The notes under the pieces were generated by a model, which did no database searches, was not told the origin of the DNA, and worked only from the letters and a program-made list of their open reading frames with translations. From Gonium pectorale (lineage: Eukaryota > Chlorophyta > Chlorophyceae > Chlamydomonadales > Volvocaceae), in assembly GCA_001584585.1 (NCBI GenBank), contig LSYV01000027.1, positions 1,108,983-1,131,498 of the forward strand: a stretch of DNA of 22,516 nucleotides, in the 5' to 3' direction. The stretch's first letter is position 1. Each line of letters begins with the position of its first letter. The position numbers and the translations under genes were made by a program. Below, piece after piece: positions 10,138-20,405 of the stretch.

Positions 10138-13100
10138 ATGTCTCCGCCAGCGCCCGACTGGGGAGCTGGGAGCGTGGGCCCCGGGGGCGCCATCACACAC
10201 CGCACCTACGCCCGGGCGGGGCTGTTTGGCAACCCCAGCGACCAGTACGGCGGCCGCACCATCGCATTCTCCCTCGAGAACTTCTATGCCGAGGTAGCGC
10301 CCGCCCGGGACGGGGTCTCAACGCCTCACGCATAGAGTGATGGGGGGCGTGGGCGAGGAGTGATGCACGGCTGTCTGTTGAGATGGCTTGTGTGCGGGCC
10401 GGGTGGGGTGGGGTGGCGATAGGGTGAGGTGCATAGGAGAGACAATGCGGGCGCGTGAAGCTGATGGCCCTAGGTGCCAGGAAAACAGGGCCGAACCCGC
10501 AGAGACGGCGCCCTTGATTCAAGTCGGCCCGTACGCCCACACGCCTTGGCTGCCCGCCCCCTAAAGGTTACGCTGACGCCCGCGGCCGACGGCGACACCT
10601 CGGTGCGGATACAGCCGCACCCCGTGTACGACAGCACGGAGTACGGCTCGCTGGGCGAGCTGGTCACGAGGACGTCCACGCAGGGACTGTACGGCGGCGT
10701 GCGGCTGCTGCTGGTACGGCGGCGGGCGGCGCTCTCTTCGCTGGGCGGGCCGGGGATCTGGGCTTCCGGGGCCGAAGGGGTGAGGGCACTTTCGGCTCCT
10801 CCCCCCTCGCAAGCAGCCCTGCAAGCGGCCGCCTGACGAGGCGAGGCCGTGCGTGAGCGAACCGTGTGAGCTGTGGGCGCCTGTGGGCTGTGTGGGGGGT
10901 TTTGGGCAAGGGAAACTGGCTGGGTCGGGTCATTCAACGCATGCGGTTGCATTCCGCGTAGCGCCCTACTCCACTTCCCTGCTCGCTAGCTGAGGACTGC
11001 GTGAACCCGTGACCCCATCGCTCGCGGCCCGACCCGGAGCGCAGACTGAGGAGACTGCACTCGGCGGCCACCGAATGCCCGCTGGCCTCTTCTCGCGCTG
11101 ACCCCCCCGCCCAACCCTGACAGCAGGCAGTCAGCTCGCGTGCCGTGGGGTCTCCCCCTTTTCTGTCGCCTTGTGGGTCAGTAATGCTGTCACTGACCCC
11201 GCCCTCTCAGGCCGCAGTCAAGCGCTTCGCCGAGCACTGTGCGGCGCACGGCATCCCGCTGCGATCCCCAGCTGGCGGCGCCGCCGGCGGCAGCGGCTGC
11301 GGCGACGGTGATGCGGCGCAGCAGCAGCCGGGCGCCGGCCTAGACCCTGCCAGCATGGACGCCGGTCCCGATTCAGGCCAGACGGTCTCGGGCCTCCGCG
11401 GCTTCACGCTGTCGTACGACACCACTGTGCCACGTCAGACGGGACTGTCAGGCTCCTCGGCCATCATCTACTCGGGTGAGTGTGTGCCCTTGTACGGTGG
11501 GTTGGTCTGGGCTCGTGTGGGCTTTGTTGGGGTTTTGTGAGTTGGAGTGGGGTTGTTGTGAACTTCAAAACAACAACAAATCATCAGCAGGCCGCAGGTG
11601 GGAGGGTGCAATCTGCTGGTGGTTTCGCGATCACGCCGGTGGTGACGATGAGACCGAAAGGACGCTGTGCAGGGACGATTGGGTTTCGGACTTCGGGTCT
11701 GAAAGGCTCCTGTGTGCAGTGCGCGTGCCCTCGTTGCCAGGCGAGCCTCTCCGGGCTGCCATGCCGCCGTGCACTGACCAGGCCCCTGTCCCGCCCGCGG
11801 CATTCTCCGTACGGCACCCATGTGCACAATGGTACGGCAGCCATCAAGTGCCTGGCGCAGTGGTACGGCGTGCCGGCGTCCTCGCTGCCGCCAGCGGCCC
11901 GGCCGGGCCTGGTGCTGAGCGTGGAGGCGGAGGAGCTGGGCGTCGCGGCGGGGCTGCAGGACAGGGTGATACAGGTGCGCGCCACGCCGCGTTGGCACTT
12001 GGCGGGCGCGCGCACGTGCAATGGATGGCGTGTGTTGAGGAACGGCGTGGTTTTGGCAAGTGCGCTCCTTGGCTAGGGTGGTCTTGGGGATTTGGGCTCT
12101 TGGTTTGTAATGTTGGGGCTGCGGCCCGGTGTCGTTCGGGCGGGGGACCCCAGCGCCGAGGCAGGGGAAAACCCCCCACGCCAGCTAGGTGTCTGCACGC
12201 TCACAACCAAGGGCGCATGGGCCGTCTGCTCGTCCTGGATGCGTGCTCCTCCCGGCCTCCTTGTTGCCTCTGGCCCTTGGACGCCCACCCGCAGCCCGCC
12301 CATTCCGTGTACTCTTTTCCCCCGTACGTCCAGGTGTACGGCGGATTCGTGCACATGGATTTCGGTCCCGGCGGGTGCTACAGCCGCCTGGACCCGGGCT
12401 GCCTGCCGGTCGGCCGCATGTACCTGATGTTCTCGGATAACCCCAGTGAGAGCGGCAAGGTGGGTCGCAAGGGGGATGTGAGAGCGCGGAGATGGGAGCG
12501 AGGAGGCAGGGCGGGGGGGGGAGGAGGGAGGGAGGGTGAGCGCAAACGTGGGTCGCAAAGTGAGTCGCGGAAAGGACGTGACGGATGGGCAGATGGGCAG
12601 GAGATGAGGGACAGTCATTTGCTATAGAGCGAATGCCGTATAAGATTAAGCGCGGTATGTGCTCGGATTGGTGAAGGGAAGCGCCTCCTTACATCTTCCG
12701 AACTGCATCAACTTACTGTCTCGCCGCGGCCCCCCTCAACGCGTCCATCGCCCCCCTCCCCGCAGGTGCACAGCGGAGTCAAGGCCAAGTGGCTCGCGGG
12801 CGATCCGCAGGTACCGTTAGTTGGCTAGTTGGTTGGTTGAGCGGTGGGTTGAGCGGTTGTTCGGTGGACGTTGGTACGTTGGTGGTATGCGCCCCAGGCT
12901 TCCGTAGTGGGGAACGCCACTGTTCCTGTCCCACAGACCGCCACCCCCGCCTGCGCAGGTGCGGGCGCTGATGTCCCAGGTGATGGAGTGCGGCGTCGAG
13001 GGGCTGCGGCTGCTGCTGGGGCCGCCCGATGAAGGCGCCGGCAGCGGGGCCCGCACCGGCGCCTCCGCCGATGCAGCCGTCACGGGCGGCGCTGCAGACG

Positions 13101-14318
13101 GGCCCGTGGCGGCCGGTGGCGGCCGGCCTGTGCGTGAGGAGCGCCTGGCGCAGCTGATGAACCGGAACGCCGACCTGCGGTGAGCGATGAAGGGAGGGTG
13201 TGCGTGCGCCTCCGTATGCGTTGACTCGCTTTTGGGCTGTCGCAAGCGGTCGGGAAGCGTCGTGCTTGCGGGGAAGGCAAGGGCGATGGAGCGGCTGCCA
13301 CTCAGGCCCCGAGCACCCGCCAGCCACCCGCAGGCGGCGCCCGTGCCACTCAGCCGGTGGTGATGTCTGCCGCCCGCCAGACTGGGACGCGGCCCTGTCA
13401 GTCAAGCGCTGTCCGGCGGCACTGCGCTGCGCTGTGCTGTTGGTGTCTGCCGGGCTCGATCAGATGCCCTGATCCGCCGTTCCACTCCGTCCTGAAACCC
13501 CATCGTGAAACCCAACGAAGCCCATTTCACTCAGCCCTCGCCCGCTCCCGTAAGCCCCTGGCGCTTCAACCCCCCAACCCCCCTCTCTCCCCCCTACAGC
13601 CGTGCGCTGTTCGGCGATGCGGTGTTGGGCCGGTCCAACATTCGGATGCTGGAGCTGGCCAGGTGCGGGGGAGGCGGGGGAGGGCAGGGAGAGGGGCTGG
13701 GCGGTGCTGGGGCAGGCAGACGGAGACGACGAGCGACGGCAGGTGCCCGTCGTACGTGCGAGGCTGGATGGGCCTGCGGCATGCGGCGTGCGGCTTCCAC
13801 ATCGCCTGCGAGGGCGTGTCCGCGTCTACGATGCCGTTGACCGCCAGAAGGCGACACCGTGCGCCCCGTCTGCGAGGCTGGCTACGTGCGGGGCAAGGAG
13901 GGAGAATGAACGGTGTTGCAGCAGACAGACAGACGCACACAACGAGCGTGTCAGTACGGTAGGCTTGCTTGTGGGCCAGGCGTGAGGCTGGGCCTGATGT
14001 GTGCATGGCAGCAGAGACGGGAGCGGGCACCGGTCCACCGAAGGCATCGTCCTGTAGGCAGGGTGTGTCCATATCTATCGCTGACCGCCAGACTGCGCGA
14101 CACCGCGCGCCCGTCTGTCTGCTCGCCGCCGCAGGTCGGTGGGCGCGGGCGCCAACTTCAGCGGCAGCGGCGGCGCCGTGGTGGTGCTGTGCCCCGGCGG
14201 CCAGGCGCAGGCGGAGGCGCTGCGGGCGGCGGCGGAGGCGGAGGGCTTCACGCTGCTGCCCGTGCGGCTGGGGCCGGAGCTGGAGCACCTGCCGCCCGCG
14301 TCGCTGCCACGAACCTGA
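10138..14318 (+). CDS. Glucuronokinase (GHMP kinase family)
   Basis: Nine exons join in phase to 446 residues: 10138-10293, 10567-10713, 11211-11475, 11841-11974, 12334-12459, 12766-12810, 12959-13179, 13600-13662 and 14135-14318 (TGA). The enzyme phosphorylates D-glucuronate with ATP to glucuronate 1-phosphate, which a pyrophosphorylase turns into UDP-glucuronate in the inositol-oxidation/salvage route, normally in the cytosol. The protein follows plant glucuronokinase throughout: ARAGLFGNPSDQYGG (25-39), YGGVRLLL (94-101), the GHMP ATP-binding motif PRQTGLSGSSA (175-185), GLQDRVIQVYGGFVHMDF (227-244), FSDNPSESGKVHS (267-279), LMNRNADLRRALFG, and the C-terminal GHMP motif SGSGGAVVV (395-403). 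Plant enzymes have about 360 residues; the excess comes mainly from two Gly/Ala-rich insertions, at about 120-161 and 312-352. No transit peptide is evident. The ATG at 10138 is the first in this frame after an open stretch without ATG. Confidence 0.96.
13741..14120 (+). repeat. Diverged direct duplication within the last glucuronokinase intron
   Basis: Two stretches of the last intron, about 245 bases apart, share an order of short matches. One, near 13838-13878, reads TTGACCGCCAGAAGGCGACA and then CCGTGCGCCCCGTCTGC. The other, near 14080-14120, reads CTGACCGCCAGACTGCGCGA and then CACCGCGCGCCCGTCTG. The second copy runs into the acceptor of exon 9. The similarity is partial, so this is an old or imperfect duplication. 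Confidence 0.4.
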
Positions 14319-14836
14319 CAGGCGGCGGCAGTGGACGTTCGCTGCGGCCCGCCGCGCCGCAGCCGCGCGCGCCCGCTGCCGCCCCGTTGCCGCCGCTACG
14401 TAGTCGGTCCGTTCCGTGTCGTGCCTGACTCTTGAGCTGGCCGTGGCCGTGGCCGGGGGCGGAGGGAGCGGAAGCCGCCGCCCGCAACGCTCCCACCGTG
14501 CGCCTCCTGCCGCCCCGCATGTATGTGGGCCTCTCAGTCGGCCGTCCGCCCCAACACCCGAGGCAGCAGGGCTGGACGCTGCACGTGATGGTGCGCCCGG
14601 CGGCCGCCCGCGTGCAAGGCTGCCGTGTTGGGTTCCTTACAAAGTGATACTGGTACCGTACACATGTGCTGTGCTGTGCTGTGCGTGGTACGGGCGCGCG
14701 ACAGGGCTGCCATGCACTGGCGGTCGGGGCCACGCTGCCCACGCACATGAGCGCAGGGACGCCTTCCGAGGCGAGGGGTGGGGGTTGGGGGGTGTCCCGC
14801 GGAAGGCACCCGACGTGGCAGTTAGTTCCGCAGCCG

Positions 14837-14841
14837 TGTAA
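14837..14841 (+). terminator. TGTAA poly(A) signal of the glucuronokinase gene
   Basis: TGTAA occurs 518 bases after the glucuronokinase stop codon. It is the first plus-strand copy downstream and a fitting 3' end signal. Confidence 0.65.
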
Positions 14842-16895
14842 AAGCGGCGTGAGGGCAGCAGTATGGCTAACCCCAAAGGTGAAGAGGGTGAAGGGCGCGG
14901 ACGAGTAGGCCGGCCGCCGACGCGCCGAGCCGAGCAAGCGCTGTGGGGTTGGTGACGGGGGTGTTGGGGTCCTACGTGCCGAGCTACCGACCAAACCGTG
15001 ACCCCATACAGACGTCCGGGCGTGTTGGGCCTATTGGGAGAGGCTGGTCTGCTGTCCCCTGGCCCGGGTGACTAAACCAGACGCGCGCATACTGTGACGC
15101 AGGAGGATAGGCCGAGCGGCGTTGTACAGATTGGGGACACGAAGGACGATGTGAAAGGGAGTCAGGCGAAAGAAGAGCACCATAGTCGGTTGCGGACAGC
15201 GGACGTATGGCCAGACGGCCCGGACTGCCTTGCCTCGCAAAGGGCGCGTCCTAGCAGCATCCGCTGTTTGTGCTTGAAGTTCCTAATGTGGCGTGTCCTC
15301 TACCTCATGGCGTGGGGGTTTACTGCAGGATCTGAGGGCGGCCGGGGTTGCGCCCCTGGCCCCCTGCCCACCACGCCGCTCGCCAACAGTACAGCGTGCG
15401 CCGGTCTTGCCGGAGGCTCGAATCGTCGGAAGGGCACGAGAAGCCCGTCCAAAATGTGATACCTCAGTGGCTTGTGTGGATGCTCCCGGCTGGCGCAGCA
15501 GCAGCGCCGGCGGTTCGGGCGCTGTCCGTGCGGCTTGGCTCACGGTGCGAAGTCGCGCTCTCCAACAATGCCAGGCGATGCCACGACTCTGCTGAGCCGA
15601 GATTGAGGCTAGAGCACATCGGTTACGAGCATCGAGGGCGCTCCTGGCTGCCCTAAGGCCGCGCGGTATGTCACTCAAGCGACCAGCGTCCGGTTGGCCT
15701 CCGCACCGCCACCAGGCGCAGACGCCAAGGCAGGCTGCCCGCAAAGATGGCGGCGGAGCGCAAGCGGCGGCTGCGAAGCCGAAGGGCCCGCGCTACAGCA
15801 CATACGGCGCACGACAGATATGGCACTCGTGGCACGCAGCCCCGCATATGTACGACAGCAGCAACACGCACACCCACACGCACAAAGTGCACCTTCCGAC
15901 CACCCACGAACGGCCGTTGCAAGCACGTGGCAGCTGTCATGCACCCGCTGGCATACGGCACAACAACCGCCCGTGCCATTAGGTGACCCAAAAACTCTCA
16001 CGCATGCCAAAATCGTCAACGGCCTAAATGGCGACAGTAAAATATACCAGTAGTTATACAGGCAGTGGGGCCATTAAGGAGCCCACAGGCCCCTACCAAG
16101 CGCCCCGGTCTTGAGCCAATCGGCCTGAGACTAACAATGCAAAGGCGCCAAGGCGACGAGACCTTTCCCATGTCCCCAAGGGCGCCCAAATGCCGACGCG
16201 CAGAATCCAGCCATCAGGCAGGGCTACGAGCCACTACAGCGTCCGCCATGTGAGAACACGAACTGAGCCCACTTTTGGACAACAGCACGGCCAGGTTTCT
16301 CACGTATGACAGCACGCACACGTGCACGAAACCCTCCCAACCTGGCCCCTCCCCAACAGGATGCCAAGCGACAGCCGCTTGTAACAACAATTGCCCATCA
16401 TCCATAACCAGCACATGACGATCGGGCCGCCAGGCGTCTGGACGCAACGCTGACACGTAATTGCCAGCAACGTGTACGTGACAGCATGGACGAAAGTGTG
16501 TGCAATGCACCTGCCAACATGCGACGACTGTCTCGCTTAGCTCCCTGTCGTCCAATGACCGACACTTAAAAAGCCCCTCCAATCTATTACCAGCGCCTCA
16601 CCTGGCCTGTCCAACGCTCCCCGCTGCTGGCATGTATGTGCTTCCCTGCCGCCCCACTTCTGCGCTCCCCACTTGGGCTAACTTACCTCCGTGTGCAGCT
16701 GTGAAGCATAGTTAACTTCGATCCCTGTGCATCCTCCCCTCAACCCCCCCTTGCGTTCTCCCCAGCCCCTGACACACGCGCTCTCGCATCATGAGTGGCC
16801 CTGGCCGCGGTCACGTCTGCGGGTCCACCGGCAGCGGGGCGGCAGCCTCAGCCCAGCATCTGAAGGGCCTCGCTGACCGCAGACACACCCGCCCT
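14842..16895. other. Spacer and 3'UTR between convergent glucuronokinase and ankyrin-type genes
   Basis: About 2 kb without a firm gene. The stretch 15980-16780 is richer in A and T and probably holds the 3'UTR of the minus-strand ankyrin-type gene. No minus-strand TGTAA is found between 15000 and 16895. A CA-rich patch lies near 15865-15888. A plus-strand TGTAA at 16380-16384 has no assigned gene. One weak coding candidate (15390-15656) is listed separately. Confidence 0.4.
15390..15656 (+). other. Possible terminal exon of an unrecognised gene
   Basis: A pyrimidine-rich acceptor ending CAACAG (15384-15389) is followed by an open frame of 88 codons starting YSVRRSCRRLESSEG and closing at TAA with LRLEHIGYEHRGRSWLP. 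The peptide looks protein-like and codon use is mixed. The TGTAA at 16380 could be its 3' signal. No upstream exon could be joined with confidence and no family is recognised; it may be a gene remnant. Confidence 0.22.
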
Positions 16896-18959
16896 TCAGT
16901 CGATCTCCAGTGCGTCCACAGCCGCAGCCACGTTGGGGGCTCCGCTCTCGTCCCGGAGCCAGTAGAAGATGGGCAGCGGGGCGTCCCTGGCCGCCAAGTT
17001 CAGGACCATCCCGGCAGGGCCCCAGGGCACGCCCAGCCGCCGCAAGCAGCGCAGGGTTGGCAGGTCACCGTTGAGGCAGGCGGCGGCGAGATAGGGCTCA
17101 CCGGTGTCCTGCACCGACGGGGACAAGACATGAGGGGTAAGCTTGTTTGCTCAAGGGGCACAAGGAGCAACGACATATTTGTTATGCAAAGGCACACTAC
17201 GCATCCAAATAACCAAACATACGAGGAAAGCAGCTTCATGGATGCAAACGGTTTAGGCCGTGTATGGCCTATTTTGGGAACGTGCAGAGAAGAACGCGAA
17301 ACAGCCACTGCCAGTCCTGCGCTGCATTCTCCGCAATGCCCAGACCTTGATGCAGGCATACGGGCTAAGAATCCGCACCCAGCCCCTTGCGCATGAGTCA
17401 CAGGCGTGCGCACACAGAGGGCGTACGCACTGCTGTGCACACAAGGCACAAGCTGGCACGCACAGCAGCGCGCTTACAAGGTACGAATGGATGGCTGGAC
17501 CCAGCACGCACCAAGTAAATACATGCCACGTCAATCACTGAGAAGTGCGCGAGCTGTGGCAGACTAAGCAGCCTTAGCCATGCTCTGAAACCCTCCTAAC
17601 TGCACCAGATGCCTGTGCGCCCCTGCTCACCGGCATGGGACAGCCCCGCTCCGCCAGCCACTCCAGCGCCGCCTCACAGCCGGACCGGGCAGCGCGCGTG
17701 TAGGGGCCAGGATCGCCGGGTTGGTGCCAGGGGCAGCCGCGCTCCCGCAGCCAGGCCAGCAGCTCCACGCTGCCCGACTCAGCGGCGGCCATGAACAGCT
17801 CGGCGTCCAGCGCCACCGCATTCTGCCCGCACGTGTCCACCAGCCAGGACAGCACGTGCCGGTTGCCAGCGCGCGCCGCCGCCAGACCGGCGTCCCGCAC
17901 AAGCTGGTCCGGCCAGATGCCAGCAGCGGCGTGCACTGCCTGCAGTGCTGTCAGGTGGCCACGACCCGCAAGGGTGGTAACGGAGCGCTCGGAGATCTCT
18001 TGCGGTGAAACAGTCCCCTCGGCCAGCAGGTACTGCAGCGCCGCCAGGTTTCCTGCCTCAGCCGCCCCGCTCACGGCGATCTGGCCCAGGGGAAATCCCC
18101 GGCCCCGCAGCCAGGCCAGGCGAGCGGGTGCATCGGGGCAGGCGGCGGCCTGCTGGGCCATCCAGCCATCCAGGGGGCAGCCCTGCGCCTCCAGCCATTC
18201 CACCTTGGCAGCCCAGTCAGACGTGGGGCTGGCCACGGCCTCCGCCAGGACCGCACTCTTTCGGTCCTGCGTCGCGACAGAACCCCGACCCGCCCAGAGG
18301 CGCTGCAGGGTCGCCAGGTTGCAGCCATAGGCTGCACACTTGGGGAGCCTGGTGACGTCCATGTCAAAGAGGCACATTGGGGGCCTCCGCTCCTGCAGCC
18401 ACTCCATCAGGCCCACGTGGCCGCCATGCGCCGCCTCGGCAGCCCCGTCCGAGGCCCAGAACAGGTCGAGGCTCAGCAGCCACTCGCACACGTGCTGGTG
18501 GCCAGCCCCCGCTGCGGCAGCCAAGAAGCCGCTAGCGTATTCGCCCTTGGGGCTCTTGGGACAGTCCCGCTCCCACAGCCATTGGCATGACTCAAGCTTC
18601 CCCGCAGCTGCGGCCGCCTCAAAGACCTGGTACGTTAGCGGGCAGCCGACGGCCTGCAGCGCCACCTCCAGGTTGGCCACCAAGCCGCTAGCCGCCGTGA
18701 GGCATAGAAGCTGTCGCCGCTGCTTCAGCGTCAGCGCCCGCGTGGCGCCGGGGGCCAGCCACTTCGTCGCGAAGGCCTCGGGTGGCACCGGCTGCGACAG
18801 CCGAACGGTCGTGTGCTTCGGGTCGTTAAACTGCACAGCAGCGACTTTGTTGATGCCACGGAAGGTTGCTGCGACCTCGTTGCAGTCCAACATGCTGGCG
18901 ATGCGCGCCAAGACATCCGGCGGAAGCTGTTCCCACGAGCCCGGTTGGCTGGGCTGCAT
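16896..18959 (-). CDS. F-box-like / ankyrin-like repeat protein
   Basis: Two minus-strand exons, 18959-17631 (443 codons, then GTGAGC) and 17108-16896 (stop), join in phase 0 across a 522-base intron to give 513 residues. Residues 8-40 resemble an F-box (WEQLPPDVLARIASML, then FRGINKVAA), which in F-box proteins recruits Skp1 of SCF ubiquitin ligases. Residues 80-510 are degenerate ankyrin-like repeats of about 27-35 residues: an Ala-rich helix (AAAAGKLESCQWLWERDCP), a second helix with LxWL, and a Gly-Cys-Pro turn (GCPL, GCPLDG, GCPWHQ, GCPMP). The intron falls in a turn, and exon 2 continues the repeat (EPYLAAACLNGDLPTLRCL). This matches a large volvocalean family whose targets are mostly unknown; binding of a substrate for ubiquitination is inference. 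The ATG at 18959 is the first residue before the F-box. No signal peptide or membrane segment is seen. Confidence 0.88.
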
Positions 18960-19151
18960 TGCTGGTCAAGAAATCAGACAAATATCGGATACTTCACTAC
19001 TTATGGTGGTACTTGAGTGTTTGAAAATGTTTGAAGTGTTTTGAACGCTGTGGGTCAACGCTCGGTCCGGGGCAAGACGTCTGCTACAGTGCTTTTGTCC
19101 AAGAAAGGGTCACCCTGCCCCCGCAGGCTTTTGGAGCCAGCGTCCGAGCGG
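18960..19151. promoter_or_regulatory. Short upstream region of the ankyrin-type gene, possibly bidirectional
   Basis: This A/T-richer stretch lies upstream of the minus-strand ATG at 18959 and of the tentative plus-strand ATG at 19152. It should hold the ankyrin-type gene's core promoter and leader, but no TATA box is evident. An acceptor-like CCCCCGCAG ends at 19123, so the plus-strand candidate might have an exon further upstream. Confidence 0.3.
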
Positions 19152-19859
19152 ATGCGGGTCCCGGAGCTACCGAAGGGTGCGGTGGTTTACCGGCCGCGGG
19201 ATGCCATGTGGGCGAGTATCAATTGGCAAAGCACACGGGCATACGCTGGGCTCAGCGTCACATCAGGGGTCGAAGGGGCTGATCCGGTGCTGGTGTCCTC
19301 CGCGACGCAAGGCTCAGTAGTGAGTTTGGTGGAGGTTGGGGGCAGAGGGGGTCGTAGGTGGAGGCCGCGGAGGAGGGCTGGAGACGAAGAGGTGCGGTGA
19401 GGTGTGGTGAGGGGTGGAGGGGGAGGGTCTGGGAGCGGTCTGGGTGGCGCCATCCGTGCTGGCAACGCCGGCGCGGGGAGGGCCACAAGGGTGGTGTATG
19501 GCCGTACCCTGCCGTACATACCCCCCTGGGATGCATGTGTCGATGCTGTACGAACCGCCCGCCGGCAAATCTCCGGCGCACTGTGCCTGCGAGCATGTCG
19601 CCCTCACGGCCCGGCCCACCAATAGTAGCCCCTTCCTCTCCCCCACACCCCCTCCCATGTTCAGGTTCCGCCTGCTGCGCGCCTGCCCCCACGGCCACCA
19701 CATAAAGTCGCGGCTATGGTGACGCTGGCAGTGCTGGCAGGCTGCGAGCTGCCGATGACAGCACCACTGCTTGCCGTGTCACCTGAGCCCAGTCGCGATG
19801 CGATGGGATGCCAAGCAACCATGCGTGGGAAGCATCAGCACACGGCAAACATGGCATGA
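19152..19859 (+). CDS. Tentative small two-exon gene of unknown function
   Basis: An ATG at 19152 opens 56 codons (MRVPELPKGAVVYRPRDAMW onward) to a strong donor, GTGAGT, at 19320. A pyrimidine-rich acceptor ending TTCAG at 19660-19664 leads in phase 0 into 65 codons ending TGA at 19859, with a hydrophobic patch (VAAMVTLAVLAGC). The joined product has 120 residues. Exon 1 looks protein-like; exon 2 is Pro-, Met- and Ala-rich and less convincing. No domain is recognised. The frame is also open upstream of the ATG to about 19041, so the true start may be different. This may be a real lineage-specific gene, a remnant, or chance. Confidence 0.28.
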
Positions 19860-20246
19860 TTTCCTTTACCCTGCAGGCTGGACTTTCGAGGCCGTTCAAT
19901 TGCACGCGTGCCTTCCCATTGACGGACATGCACGCGTTTTGCGTGTGGTGCAGTGAAGGGCACGACAATGCAGGCTGGCGTGTACGGCAGCGGCCCCTAG
20001 AAGAACAACGCAGGGGGGGGGTGCAGGGTAGGATGTCCAATTTTGGGAGGGGCCCCTGAAGCCAAGAGGCTGCGGTGGGCGGAGCTCCGCGTGCGGAAAG
20101 GCAAGGCCAATTGCGACGCCCATGGTGAGGCTGGCGACAACGCGTCTGAGGACGCGAAACGCATCCTCAAAGTGGCTGGATCTTACGTGTGAATGGCGAT
20201 CGCGGGGATCATTCATTGGCGATTGGTTGGGCGCCGGCCTGATTTG
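19860..20246. other. Spacer with no supported gene
   Basis: No frame here has a recognisable product. The last part should hold upstream promoter elements of the small membrane-protein gene, whose TATA box is at 20247. Confidence 0.4.
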
Positions 20247-20252
20247 TATAAA
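20247..20252 (+). promoter_or_regulatory. TATA box of the small membrane-protein gene
   Basis: A perfect TATAAA lies 159 bases before the ATG at 20406. With a usual spacing of about 30 bases, transcription would start near 20280 and the leader would be about 125 bases. Confidence 0.55.
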
Positions 20253-20405
20253 GGTGTCGGGCTCCGAGACCAAATCGGAATGTCGTACAGCGGTTGGAAA
20301 GTGCAAGTCAAAAGGGAGGTGACCCGGGAACCTCCAGTAACGTCGAGTCTTCCAGCCCGGCCCGTGCGCCTCTGCCTGCTAGCTTCTACTGTAAACGCAA
20401 CGACC

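Noticed and set aside
11476..12627. Plus-strand open frame of 383 codons
   Set aside because: It reads through glucuronokinase introns 3 and 4 and exons 4 and 5 mostly in other frames; conserved motifs fit only the spliced model.
13566..14288. Minus-strand open frame of 240 codons
   Set aside because: It is antisense to the last two glucuronokinase exons and their intron; no domain and no sign of its own start or splicing.
15400..15440. tRNA-like T-loop (GGCTCGAATCG)
   Set aside because: No matching acceptor stem, D arm or anticodon arm is found around it on either strand.
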